Source: a virus
Length of the DNA stretch: 64,000 bases
IMG/VR virus record: IMGVR_UViG_3300037520_000900
Location: 1-64,000 of that record
Strand: one strand, 5' to 3'
Under the pieces are notes generated by a model that saw only the letters and a program-made list of their open reading frames with translations, had not been told where the DNA came from and did not search any database. How positions within the stretch are numbered: the stretch's first letter is position 1; each line of letters begins with the position of its first letter. The translations under genes and the position numbers were made by a program. Positions 41,697 to 50,049 of the stretch are shown piece after piece.

Positions 41697-44600
41697 TTAA
41701 TCTGTTATATCTACAATATTTAATACGTCAGCTGAATCGTAATAAGATAATCTAGGTGCACCATCTTGTCTACCGAATATCGTACAATTATATCCACCAT
41801 AAACGTGTGTTGCTGGACCACTAGTAAAATCAAAAGCCTCAACACCAAATTCCACTGTATTATAACGGAAATCATCACCAACTGTATTTTGATGAAAATT
41901 ATCGGTTGTAATTCTATTATTGAAAAATCCCGTCCCAACAGTATTGTCATAAAAGTAGTAACCAATAAAGTTAGAACCGAAATTATTACCAACACTGTTA
42001 TTGTTAAATGCAAAGCCTATTTCATTACTGTAAAAGTTAATACCAATGTTATTGTTATTAAAACCACCACCAATGTTATTACCATAGAAAGGACCATCAG
42101 TAGTATTATTGTTAAACCTGTTACCTATTTGGTTATTTTGAAATTCGGCAAATCCAGAGACATCGTTTATTACATTATTAAAAAATTCATTTCCTATGTC
42201 ATTTCTTCTAAAAATTGCGTCAGTGGTATTGTTGTAAAACTCATCACCAATTAAGTTATCGATGAAGTTATTATTAATTACATTACCTCCAGCATTATTT
42301 GATGTATCGTTCCCAAAATAATTTCCAATTTTGTTATTTGTGAAAACCCCATCAATTACATTTTCAGTACCTGAACCACCATTACCAAAATAGTGACCAA
42401 TATCGTTATTTTCAAAAGTATTATTTATAGTATTAAACGCCATATAATTACCAATCTTATTAGAAACAAAATCAGAAGATATTGTATTTCCTACACATAC
42501 ATTTGATATATTGTTATCGACAAAATTTGGATTTAAGATGTTGAATATAAAATCATTTCCGATTTTATTATTTGTTGTGTTTGTGTCTGTTATATTAAAA
42601 GTAAAATTATCACCTATAACATTTCCAGAAAAACCATTATTAATTAAATTACCTCCGTCGACACCTAAATAATTTCCAAAGTTATTTCCGATTACGTTTG
42701 ATTTAAAGTCGTCAAAAATTTGATTGGTTAAACCTGGTGACCCAAAACCATTATTTCCAAAATTATCTGCAATTGTATTTTTTTGAAAGTTTAGTCCTAT
42801 TGTGTTATTAAAGAAATAATTACCAATTCTATTACTTTCAAAAGCATCGTCTATAGAATTACTTTGGAAATTGTTTTGAATTAAATTGTTTTCAAAATTG
42901 ATCCCTATAGTGTTATCTTGAAAATAATTCCCAATTACATTACTGTACATGTATTGACCAATAGTGTTATTTTGAAATCTGTCTCCTATTCTATTTCCGT
43001 ATTCTAATGATCCTCCATAACCAAAATCACTATCTATTATGTTATTATTAAAATAAGAACCAATTATATTATACGCAAATCTTTCACCATTATTTGATTG
43101 TGTGTAGATTGAGTTCCATTCGGTGTCACCAGGACCTGGCCAACCACCACCGAATGGAGGTGTATCAGTTATTGTATTATATAACCCACCTTGACCGTCT
43201 CTTGTTATTTCTACAACACCAGAAACAATAACATCTACTTCTGAACCATAATTAGTTTTAGTAAAAATAACGAATGAACCTATGTTATTACCATTTGAAT
43301 CTATTTCTTGTCTTTCGTATTGGAATCCGCCACCATTTCCTCCTTGTGTCCATTGTGTAAATTTAATTTTAAAATATTGTTGTGTTGATATAACTCTCAT
43401 CACAAGTTCTTTACCTAAAATATAATTACCAACATTATTATCAAGTGAAACTCTTAATGTATCATATGTTCTTGTTGATACTGTTGATAAGTCATTCCAC
43501 CCAAATAAATCTGAGTTAGAAGGCCTATTGTTTTCAAAATAAGTACCGACTGTATTAGTCCTAAAACCACTACTAATTATATTATCGTTAAAATAATAAT
43601 CAGTCGTGTTATTAGAAAAATCATCATATATAATATTTTCATTAAACCCATTACCAATATTATTTAAACCAAAATAGTTACCGGTTGTGTTATTGTTAAA
43701 TCCATTTAAAATGGTATTACCAATAAATTCACCATTAATTTCATTTGATTGGAAGTTTGTACCAACTTGATTATTTTGGAAATCTCGTCTAATTGTGTTA
43801 TTATTAAAATTATTACGAATATAATTTCTATAAAAATCAAAATTACCATAGTTAGCAAAGTCACCAATTGTGTTGCTATTAAAGTTATCTAATACTTCAT
43901 TTTTGTAAAAATCAGGATAAATCGTGTTACCATTAAATTCATTAGCAATTAGGTTATCATAAAATTGTGAAAATATTTCGTTATCATAAAATCCATGACC
44001 AATTGAATTATAATTAAAATTTCCATCAATAACATTATTATAAAAACCGTTTCTAATTTTGTTATCCCCAAAGTCGCTGTATATGGTGTTATCATTAAAT
44101 CCGACACATATTTGGTTATCAACGAAATTGCTGTTATTAAAGATTTTATTATTATTAAAATTATCTCCAATTACATTATCATTAAAATCGTCACAGATTA
44201 TTAAATTATTTCTGAAATTAGCGGCTATTTGATTATCAGTGAAATCCCAACCATTATAAATTGTATTATTCTCAAACTCGTCTCCTATAACATTATGTTC
44301 AACATCACTACTAAATGTGTTATTTATAAACTCGTTACCTATTCTGTTTCCAATTACGTCCTCACCAAAGACATTATTTGGTAATAAAAAATCATGCTCA
44401 CTCCAGTTTCTAAATATTGCAACATCTCCAATGTAATTTGAAATTATATCTTCATCTCCAAATAAGAATGTAGGATGTTCTGTGTATTGAATTGATATAT
44501 TATTTTGTTTATAGGTAAGTCCTGATCTTTGTGCAGGATAAAAACTAGCACCTGCCGAAACAGTGGGTATAGTTAATCCACTTACCACCATACTCGTGTC

Positions 44601-45455
44601 ACCAGATATTGATACAATTTCAAAGAAAGTCACATTTGTATCAGGAATCGCTATGTGGTCACCAACATTATAATTTGAAAATTTAGTTTCTCTACCTATT
44701 ACTTCACCTGTATTTTCAATTAGTTCAATCGTTCCTTCAGCAATATTGTTTTCTTTATAATAGTAGTTATCGTACCTTCTAAACAAAACTGATCTATGAT
44801 CATAATCAGTTCTATTACTAAACTCATCTATTCTTTCAGTGATTCTACCTTTTGCTTGACCCAAAGTAACTTCTGTTTGATTCCATGACCAATCATATTT
44901 TATTTTATCTTTTGGATATGTTGGTTGGTAAGCAATATTACTTATTGTGTTCGCACTTGTTGATAGAACAACGATTGGTTCTATAGGTCCTTGTTTGTAA
45001 TTGCCCGTAGTAATTGCACTACCCGCAAAGTTATAATCAGGTTGGTCATAACAAGTTTGAAAATCATTGATTAGATAATACGAACCTGGGTTTAATGTTC
45101 CACCTGTAATTAAATTATATAATTCACTATATGTTACAGAACTATAATTAGTTGTTGCAACACCAGTAAGATTAGAGCCATCCCCAAATAAGGTGGTGGC
45201 ACTAAAAGTACTTGCACTTAAACCATTATTAAAAATAGTATCTCCCGATACAGTACCACCTGTAAATGTACCACCGGTATTTATCACCACAGATTTTGTT
45301 CCACCTGTTGGGTTTGTTATTGTTAAAGTATTTGCAGAATAAGTAAGACCTGAAACACCTACCCCTTGCAAATAATAAAGGTTATTGTCCATGTCAGAAA
45401 AAGTAAGTTTACTACCCTTAGCATCTGGACCTATTTGTCTTGTAATTAATCCCAT
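41697..45455 (-). CDS. Giant tail-fibre/adhesin with nonapeptide (NxIGxxFxN) solenoid
   Basis: 1252 residues. The N-terminus (residues 1-105) has fibre features: SDMDNNLYYLQG, then SATTLFGDGSNLTG. A globular region follows to about residue 340. From there to about 645, and again from about 795 to 1205, the chain is almost entirely nine-residue units of the form N-x-I-x-x-x-F-x-x (examples NTIGINFEN, NVIGNYFQD, NLIANEFNG), some 70 units in all. The two solenoid stretches are separated by a beta domain (about 650-785). The C-terminus has an aromatic cap (THVYGGYNCTIFGRQ). Regular inward Ile and Phe with Asn at corners predicts a beta-helix-like rod. It is first after the 642-residue gene in the fibre block, with a TATTTATT element upstream. 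Confidence 0.75.
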   Translation of the reverse strand: MGLITRQIGPDAKGSKLTFSDMDNNLYYLQGVGVSGLTYSANTLTITNPTGGTKSVVINTGGTFTGGTVSGDTIFNNGLSASTFSATTLFGDGSNLTGVATTNYSSVTYSELYNLITGGTLNPGSYYLINDFQTCYDQPDYNFAGSAITTGNYKQGPIEPIVVLSTSANTISNIAYQPTYPKDKIKYDWSWNQTEVTLGQAKGRITERIDEFSNRTDYDHRSVLFRRYDNYYYKENNIAEGTIELIENTGEVIGRETKFSNYNVGDHIAIPDTNVTFFEIVSISGDTSMVVSGLTIPTVSAGASFYPAQRSGLTYKQNNISIQYTEHPTFLFGDEDIISNYIGDVAIFRNWSEHDFLLPNNVFGEDVIGNRIGNEFINNTFSSDVEHNVIGDEFENNTIYNGWDFTDNQIAANFRNNLIICDDFNDNVIGDNFNNNKIFNNSNFVDNQICVGFNDNTIYSDFGDNKIRNGFYNNVIDGNFNYNSIGHGFYDNEIFSQFYDNLIANEFNGNTIYPDFYKNEVLDNFNSNTIGDFANYGNFDFYRNYIRNNFNNNTIRRDFQNNQVGTNFQSNEINGEFIGNTILNGFNNNTTGNYFGLNNIGNGFNENIIYDDFSNNTTDYYFNDNIISSGFRTNTVGTYFENNRPSNSDLFGWNDLSTVSTRTYDTLRVSLDNNVGNYILGKELVMRVISTQQYFKIKFTQWTQGGNGGGFQYERQEIDSNGNNIGSFVIFTKTNYGSEVDVIVSGVVEITRDGQGGLYNTITDTPPFGGGWPGPGDTEWNSIYTQSNNGERFAYNIIGSYFNNNIIDSDFGYGGSLEYGNRIGDRFQNNTIGQYMYSNVIGNYFQDNTIGINFENNLIQNNFQSNSIDDAFESNRIGNYFFNNTIGLNFQKNTIADNFGNNGFGSPGLTNQIFDDFKSNVIGNNFGNYLGVDGGNLINNGFSGNVIGDNFTFNITDTNTTNNKIGNDFIFNILNPNFVDNNISNVCVGNTISSDFVSNKIGNYMAFNTINNTFENNDIGHYFGNGGSGTENVIDGVFTNNKIGNYFGNDTSNNAGGNVINNNFIDNLIGDEFYNNTTDAIFRRNDIGNEFFNNVINDVSGFAEFQNNQIGNRFNNNTTDGPFYGNNIGGGFNNNNIGINFYSNEIGFAFNNNSVGNNFGSNFIGYYFYDNTVGTGFFNNRITTDNFHQNTVGDDFRYNTVEFGVEAFDFTSGPATHVYGGYNCTIFGRQDGAPRLSYYDSADVLNIVDITD
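41845..44420 (-). repeat. Degenerate 27-bp coding repeats of the nonapeptide solenoid
   Basis: About 70 units in two runs (roughly 44420-43530 and 43090-41845) encode N-x-I-x-x-x-F-x-x. At DNA level the units are diverged but keep AAT/AAC for Asn and an ATT/ATA and TTT/TTC frame. The interruption at about 43500-43100 encodes a separate beta domain. Confidence 0.85.
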
Positions 45456-45478
45456 TTTTTATTTAATAAATATAAAGT

Positions 45479-47407
45479 TTATTCAAAATAAAACTCATCA
45501 ACGTAACCTTCAGGTAAATATCCATTTGTCACAAGACAATCAGGACACCAAAAATCAAATAGATTAAATTTGTTTTTTAAAACCCTAAAGTTATGTTGTA
45601 CTTGAGGAGAACCTAATGGTTCAACATACATTCTAAATTGTGATATTGCACCCATAAAAGTTCCACCAAAATTTTGTTCTAATAAAATATTTGTTGACAG
45701 TCCTGAAAGTGTTGTTGCAGATAAAATATTATTTGGAAACAATTCAGGGTCTTGCATATAAGGTCCGTTAGGTAAAGAACACCCTGAAAATATTAAATGA
45801 TCGTGTAATCCTTGGGTTCCCCCACCAAACGATAAGTTAAAAGGTACTCCTACTTGTTTTTCTTTTTCTGTATTTAATTCTCTCGGTATGATCTCTTCAA
45901 AGTCTTCTATAACTAAAAACAAATAACCATTAACATATAATTTTAATGTTCCTAACCTATAATCTAATTCATCAAACCATTTTCTATCAAAACTAATTTT
46001 ATGTATTTTTCTTTCTGGCGTAGACCCTGGATGTGTTTCAGGAGGAGATATTAAATTTATTGATCTACCATCTATTGATGATTGTGTTGTAATAACTCTT
46101 AAATCATTTAACCCACCAAGATTTAATAAATCACAGTCCTCAATTGTTTTATACCTTTCAAATACTGCACTTATCATTACCCACCTTTCCTCTTCTGTAT
46201 CACCACACTCTAAATTACAAATATCATAAATTGGTGGTGTACAGTATTCATTAATTGTATAACCTGTTTGAAATGTCACTCCCGTTGTTTCACAATATCC
46301 GGTAGTAACACAATCACCCGTTATTTTAATGTATCTGACACATAAACTTGGATTTAAAGGACAACCACTAAATTTTAAAGACATTGCATTTGATAAAACA
46401 TCAAATTTTGGATCTGTTTCAGGTAACGGAACATTTACTGTACTAACACATCCACAATCACAAGAAGTATCATGTATTGTTGTAAAACCACCACTTGGGT
46501 AAACTTTTATACAATCTGAATTTGTAACTGCGGTATTTGAACACCCACACGTTTCTATACAAGTAAGTTCGTTTGTGTTTCTTGTGTAACCAGTATCACT
46601 TAAAGGTGAACCACTTGCGTTATGGTAGAATTTATTTTCAGCTCTTGTACCAAAATAAAAGAATGTACCAGCATTAGATGGGTATTTGTCATTTAGATAT
46701 TCTTGTGTTGAAGTATTAATAAAAAATTCATCAGTTATCCTTGGTTTTAAAACCATTTCGGCAGTCCACCCTTTATTTACCCTTTCAGGAAAAACTTCGT
46801 AATCATATCCTTTTAATTTATAAAACCCTTGATAAAACCCACCATAAAGTTCTTGATAATAACCAATAGTTGATGCACTTTTAGAAACAATATTATAAAC
46901 CGTTTCTTTTGGTCTTCCTGAAAATCTTACGTTTGGCGGATTAACCAAACTTCTAACTGGATGCATTTTAAATCTACCATCCCTATAGTGTGGATCAAAC
47001 TTGTAATCATTGTGAACACCCTTTATGTAATATAAAGTTTGTCCGCTAAGTTCAGTAAATAATCCATTATCTGTACCAACTAAACCTACGTCACAAATTC
47101 CTGTGTATGCTGTATAACAACTAAAATCTAAATTTTTTGGGTTATAATAGTTAGAAGAAACTAAAGTATTAGATGGTATGTAATTTCCAAATGTGATATT
47201 TGATTGTAATGTATTTCCTGAATTATCTAACTGTATTGATATTGGAAGTCTGTTTCCGTCATTTAACGCAATAACATCGTTAGAAAAAACAACTTCTTCA
47301 TCATAACTTCTTTCGTCAGATGCAAGTGTTAGATCAAAATACCGACCATAACTTAATTTAGTAGAATATTTTGGAAAATAATAAGAATTAATATTTTGAC
47401 TTGGCAT
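45479..47407 (-). CDS. Tail/baseplate-associated structural protein with lectin-like C-terminal region
   Basis: 642 residues. Beta-rich throughout, with many Tyr and Phe. A central cysteine cluster (ETCGCSNTAVTNSDC and CDCGC, about 280-325) could bind metal. The C-terminal 200 residues contain LGTLKLYVNGYLFLVIEDFEEI and LEQNFGGTFMGAISQFRMYVEPL, the strand pattern of LamG/concanavalin-type sandwiches (a strand with xLYVNG, then GxIsxFRiY). Such domains bind glycans. It is the first gene of the minus-strand fibre block and probably anchors or forms part of the adhesion apparatus. Family assignment is by pattern only. Confidence 0.65.
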   Translation of the reverse strand: MPSQNINSYYFPKYSTKLSYGRYFDLTLASDERSYDEEVVFSNDVIALNDGNRLPISIQLDNSGNTLQSNITFGNYIPSNTLVSSNYYNPKNLDFSCYTAYTGICDVGLVGTDNGLFTELSGQTLYYIKGVHNDYKFDPHYRDGRFKMHPVRSLVNPPNVRFSGRPKETVYNIVSKSASTIGYYQELYGGFYQGFYKLKGYDYEVFPERVNKGWTAEMVLKPRITDEFFINTSTQEYLNDKYPSNAGTFFYFGTRAENKFYHNASGSPLSDTGYTRNTNELTCIETCGCSNTAVTNSDCIKVYPSGGFTTIHDTSCDCGCVSTVNVPLPETDPKFDVLSNAMSLKFSGCPLNPSLCVRYIKITGDCVTTGYCETTGVTFQTGYTINEYCTPPIYDICNLECGDTEEERWVMISAVFERYKTIEDCDLLNLGGLNDLRVITTQSSIDGRSINLISPPETHPGSTPERKIHKISFDRKWFDELDYRLGTLKLYVNGYLFLVIEDFEEIIPRELNTEKEKQVGVPFNLSFGGGTQGLHDHLIFSGCSLPNGPYMQDPELFPNNILSATTLSGLSTNILLEQNFGGTFMGAISQFRMYVEPLGSPQVQHNFRVLKNKFNLFDFWCPDCLVTNGYLPEGYVDEFYFE

Positions 47408-47437
47408 TCTTTTTTATGATAAATAGTTTAATCGCGG

Positions 47438-47445
47438 TATTTATA
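47438..47445 (+). promoter_or_regulatory. TATTTATA element in the divergent region before the 255-residue gene
   Basis: CGCGGTATTTATAGG, 13 nt before the ATG at 47459, within the 51-nt gap between divergent genes. The opposite gene has a 7/8 match (TATTTATC) about 20 nt before its own ATG. Confidence 0.5.
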
Positions 47446-47458
47446 GGTAAAACCCTAT

Positions 47459-48226
47459 ATGAAAACATATAAATATTCAACTAAAGAAAGGGCGGAAAGA
47501 GTTGCAAAATCTTTAGGGTGTAGTGGATCACATTACCATAACGAAGATGGTGATAGAAAATACATGCCATGTAAAGATATGAAAACCTTTAAAGGAAAAA
47601 CAAAAAAAGAAACAAAAGGAAAAGAAGAAGAGGTGACAGAATTAATTGATTTTGACGGTACTTGGTTATCTGACGCAACACCAATAATGGATCCCGCTAG
47701 TTCGGGAATGAAAAATAATCCATCAATTTCTGATAAAATAGTACACCAAGCAAGAATGCCAAGAGACCCACTTTTAAGAGGTTGGTATGGGTATTACGGT
47801 GAAAGTGAAATCAAAGAAGAAAACATGGAAGATGCCTTTGGTTTTGAAGACACTATGTTTATGGACTATAAGGACACTGTTAAACACTATGAAAAAGAAT
47901 TAGGTTTAGATAAAGAAGACGCAATTGAAAGGGCGGTTCAACAAGGTAAAAAACCTAACTTACATAAAAAAACACCTAAAAAAATTAGTAATAAAAAAAA
48001 TTATATAGATAGATTAATATTGAAAGAAAAAGATATTGACGAAAGTGAAAACTTGGGTGAAGATATATTATTAGATAAAGGGGATGAAGTTTCTGGAGAA
48101 TTAAATGATGGATCACAAAATATTAACCCAATATTGTTGAGAAACATAAACTCATTGAAAAAAATGGCTAAAAGTCAGGGTATTTCAACCAAAGAATTAA
48201 TTAACCTTTTTAGAAATGAATTCTAA
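47459..48226 (+). CDS. Uncharacterised protein with CxxxHxH...C N-terminus
   Basis: 255 residues. The N-terminus (KERAERVAKSLGCSGSHYHNEDG, then YMPC) offers a Cys-His-His-Cys set that could bind a metal. The middle contains DPLLRGWYGYYGESEI and a helical region, and the C-terminus is charged. No family recognised beyond a feeling that the Cys/His head recurs in marine phage proteins. First of five co-directional small genes (47.5-50.0 kb); it overlaps the next gene by 11 nt. Confidence 0.65.
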   Translation: MKTYKYSTKERAERVAKSLGCSGSHYHNEDGDRKYMPCKDMKTFKGKTKKETKGKEEEVTELIDFDGTWLSDATPIMDPASSGMKNNPSISDKIVHQARMPRDPLLRGWYGYYGESEIKEENMEDAFGFEDTMFMDYKDTVKHYEKELGLDKEDAIERAVQQGKKPNLHKKTPKKISNKKNYIDRLILKEKDIDESENLGEDILLDKGDEVSGELNDGSQNINPILLRNINSLKKMAKSQGISTKELINLFRNEF

Positions 48227-48665
48227 ACTTTATGGTAATATTATTATGATTCCTTCATCTCTTTTAAAACATTTAGAGGAGTGTTTTGGTTCAATACAAG
48301 GTGACACAAATACTGAAGGTTGGAAAAGAAATCAAGAGTTAAGACAATCAAAACAAGTGACCTACCAACAAGTTAAAAGAATAAAAAATTGGTTTGATGG
48401 GTATAACGGTAATAAAGAAGATGCACCATTTATATTGAATGGTGGGGATAGAATGAATACTTGGTGTGATGAAGTTTTAAGGGTAATGCGAGATGGTGTT
48501 AAATCATCTAAAGAAGTTAAATCTAACACCGGTATGCAAAACCAGTATTTATCTTCACATGAAAAAAATTCATTTAACTTAAACGATAAACACACAACAA
48601 CAACAGACTCTTTGAAAGAAGAGATAAATAGAATAAAAATTTTAATTAATGGCAACACAATCTGA
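48216..48665 (+). CDS. Uncharacterised protein (149 aa)
   Basis: Helical, basic-acidic mix with SLLKHLEECF, VKRIKNWFDGYNG and a C-terminal helix SLKEEINRIKILI. The frame begins at an ATG inside the previous gene. An alternative start at 48246 (MIPSSLLKHL) would remove the overlap. The end overlaps the next gene by 17 nt, so the block is translated as a tightly packed unit. No function proposed. Confidence 0.65.
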   Translation: MNSKLYGNIIMIPSSLLKHLEECFGSIQGDTNTEGWKRNQELRQSKQVTYQQVKRIKNWFDGYNGNKEDAPFILNGGDRMNTWCDEVLRVMRDGVKSSKEVKSNTGMQNQYLSSHEKNSFNLNDKHTTTTDSLKEEINRIKILINGNTI

Positions 48666-48942
48666 CAAATTAGATTTTTCGCAACCAAATAACACGTTAT
48701 CTCAAATCGCAGATGAACAAAGAAGAAAGTTATTTGCTCGTAATGATTTTAAAGAAACGGATCAATATTCTACCGTTCATCCTGACGCAATTGCTAATGG
48801 GGATAAAATTGGTAGAGGTACCGGTGGCGATTTAGACGTTTATAATAATAATGCAGGAACATCTACAGATATTTTTGAAAGGAAGGACGACCTTAAAATA
48901 AATAAGTTTTCACCTAATAATCCTTACTATAACGTAAAATGA
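48649..48942 (+). CDS. Uncharacterised small protein (97 aa)
   Basis: Polar, Asn/Asp-rich and apparently largely disordered (SDKLDFSQPNNTLSQIADEQRRKL, ending FSPNNPYYNVK). Its stop overlaps the next start as ATGA, implying coupling to the WYL-like gene. The low complexity and packed context suggest a structural or assembly accessory, without direct support. Confidence 0.6.
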   Translation: MATQSDKLDFSQPNNTLSQIADEQRRKLFARNDFKETDQYSTVHPDAIANGDKIGRGTGGDLDVYNNNAGTSTDIFERKDDLKINKFSPNNPYYNVK

Positions 48943-49340
48943 GATTATTAAATTCTCTTAGTGGATTGATAACTGAAATTGCTGCTCTTGATCAAGTGCA
49001 AGATAGTATACGTGATAAAAAAGTTATCGTAATTTATTATGATGGTAATGATAATGGAGGAAAGGGATATAGAACTATTGAGCCCGTATGTTTAGGTTAT
49101 AGTAAAAAAGGTAATTTAGTTTTAAGAGCATGGGAACAAGAGGGTAAATCTCACTCAAGAGACACTAAAGGAAACCCAATACCGGGTTGGAGGTTATTTA
49201 GATTAGATAAAATATTTACATATAAACCAACAATGGATAATTTTGTAGATATAAGACCAAATTATAACCCTAATGGTGATAGGTCTATGACAAGAGTCTT
49301 ATTAAACGCCATATTTGGCAATGAAGAAAATTTAGCATAA
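48939..49340 (+). CDS. Stand-alone WYL-like domain protein
   Basis: 133 residues. After a short helix, SIRDKKVIVIYYDG, YRTIEPVCLGYSKKGNLVLRAWEQEG and GWRLFRLDKI follow the WYL fold order: an R/K..v.i.Y strand, ..R.i.P..l strands, and a closing R.FRLD.I. WYL domains sense ligands (often nucleotides or nucleic acid) and usually sit behind HTH domains in regulators. Here no HTH is attached. It is tied by an ATGA overlap to the upstream gene and lies 2 nt before the next one. Possibly a regulator subunit or a co-opted structural domain. Confidence 0.65.
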   Translation: MRLLNSLSGLITEIAALDQVQDSIRDKKVIVIYYDGNDNGGKGYRTIEPVCLGYSKKGNLVLRAWEQEGKSHSRDTKGNPIPGWRLFRLDKIFTYKPTMDNFVDIRPNYNPNGDRSMTRVLLNAIFGNEENLA

Positions 49341-49342
49341 TT

Positions 49343-49963
49343 ATGAATAATGAAATGGATTTAATGCAAAGACTAGCGGTCTCTAAAAAAATTATGGAAA
49401 AACATAGTGAAATTAAAAGAGGAGACGCAAGACAAACAACACCTATGGTTGAGGAATACTCACCAGTAAACGCAAATTACAATTTACCTTCTGAACTTTT
49501 AACAGAATCAGAAGAAACAACACAAAGACATGACCCATCAGTTCCTTTAGATCAAAATAGAATATTAAATTCTAAATTACCTGATGAAATCAAAAGGTTA
49601 ATGATTGAACAACCAATAGTTCAACCAAGTTCTATGGGTGGAGGTGCGGTCTTATCTAATGATGTTATTGAGGGAGCGGCAAGATTGATGAAAAAAGATA
49701 AAATATCTGAAACACCCCAAACACAAATACCAAAACAAAAAATAACAGAAACACAATCATCATCTAACATTAATGTTAATGAAATTAAAAACATGATTAG
49801 AGATGTTGTAAGAGATACCGTAAGAGATGTTGTAAGAGAAGAATTAAAACAGGCTGGTATGGTTGTTGAATCAACAACAAAGACTAACGAATCTTTACAA
49901 TTTAAAGTTGGTAATACTTTATTTATTGGTAACGTAACAAAAGTCAAAAAGTTAGAAAAATAA
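49343..49963 (+). CDS. Uncharacterised protein with amphipathic helix (206 aa)
   Basis: A helical N-terminus (MDLMQRLAVSKKIMEKHSEI) is followed by a long polar linker containing SELLTESEE, then a strongly amphipathic helix NEIKNMIRDVVRDTVRDVV (about 151-170). It closes with a small beta hairpin (LQFKVGNTLFIGNVTKVKKL). The repeated RDVVRD pattern suggests oligomerisation. Last gene before a strong terminator. Function unknown; assembly or scaffold roles would fit the shape. Confidence 0.65.
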   Translation: MNNEMDLMQRLAVSKKIMEKHSEIKRGDARQTTPMVEEYSPVNANYNLPSELLTESEETTQRHDPSVPLDQNRILNSKLPDEIKRLMIEQPIVQPSSMGGGAVLSNDVIEGAARLMKKDKISETPQTQIPKQKITETQSSSNINVNEIKNMIRDVVRDTVRDVVREELKQAGMVVESTTKTNESLQFKVGNTLFIGNVTKVKKLEK

Positions 49964-49983
49964 AAGTTTATTATTAGTTATTG

Positions 49984-50012
49984 AATCCACCTTATTAGGG
50001 TGGATTTTTTGT
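49984..50012 (+). terminator. Rho-independent terminator closing the 47.5-50.0 kb block
   Basis: On the plus strand, an 8-bp stem AATCCACC/GGTGGATT with a 7-nt loop is followed by TTTTG and TTTT. It separates the small-gene block from the glycosyltransferase cassette. Confidence 0.88.
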
Positions 50013-50049
50013 TTTATAATTATTATATTTTACTTAAATAGATTTTTAT

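Noticed and set aside
41720-44170. Open frames within and opposite the nonapeptide fibre gene
   Set aside because: They arise from the regular 27-bp repeat composition (Ile/Thr/Val-rich translations) and have no independent support.
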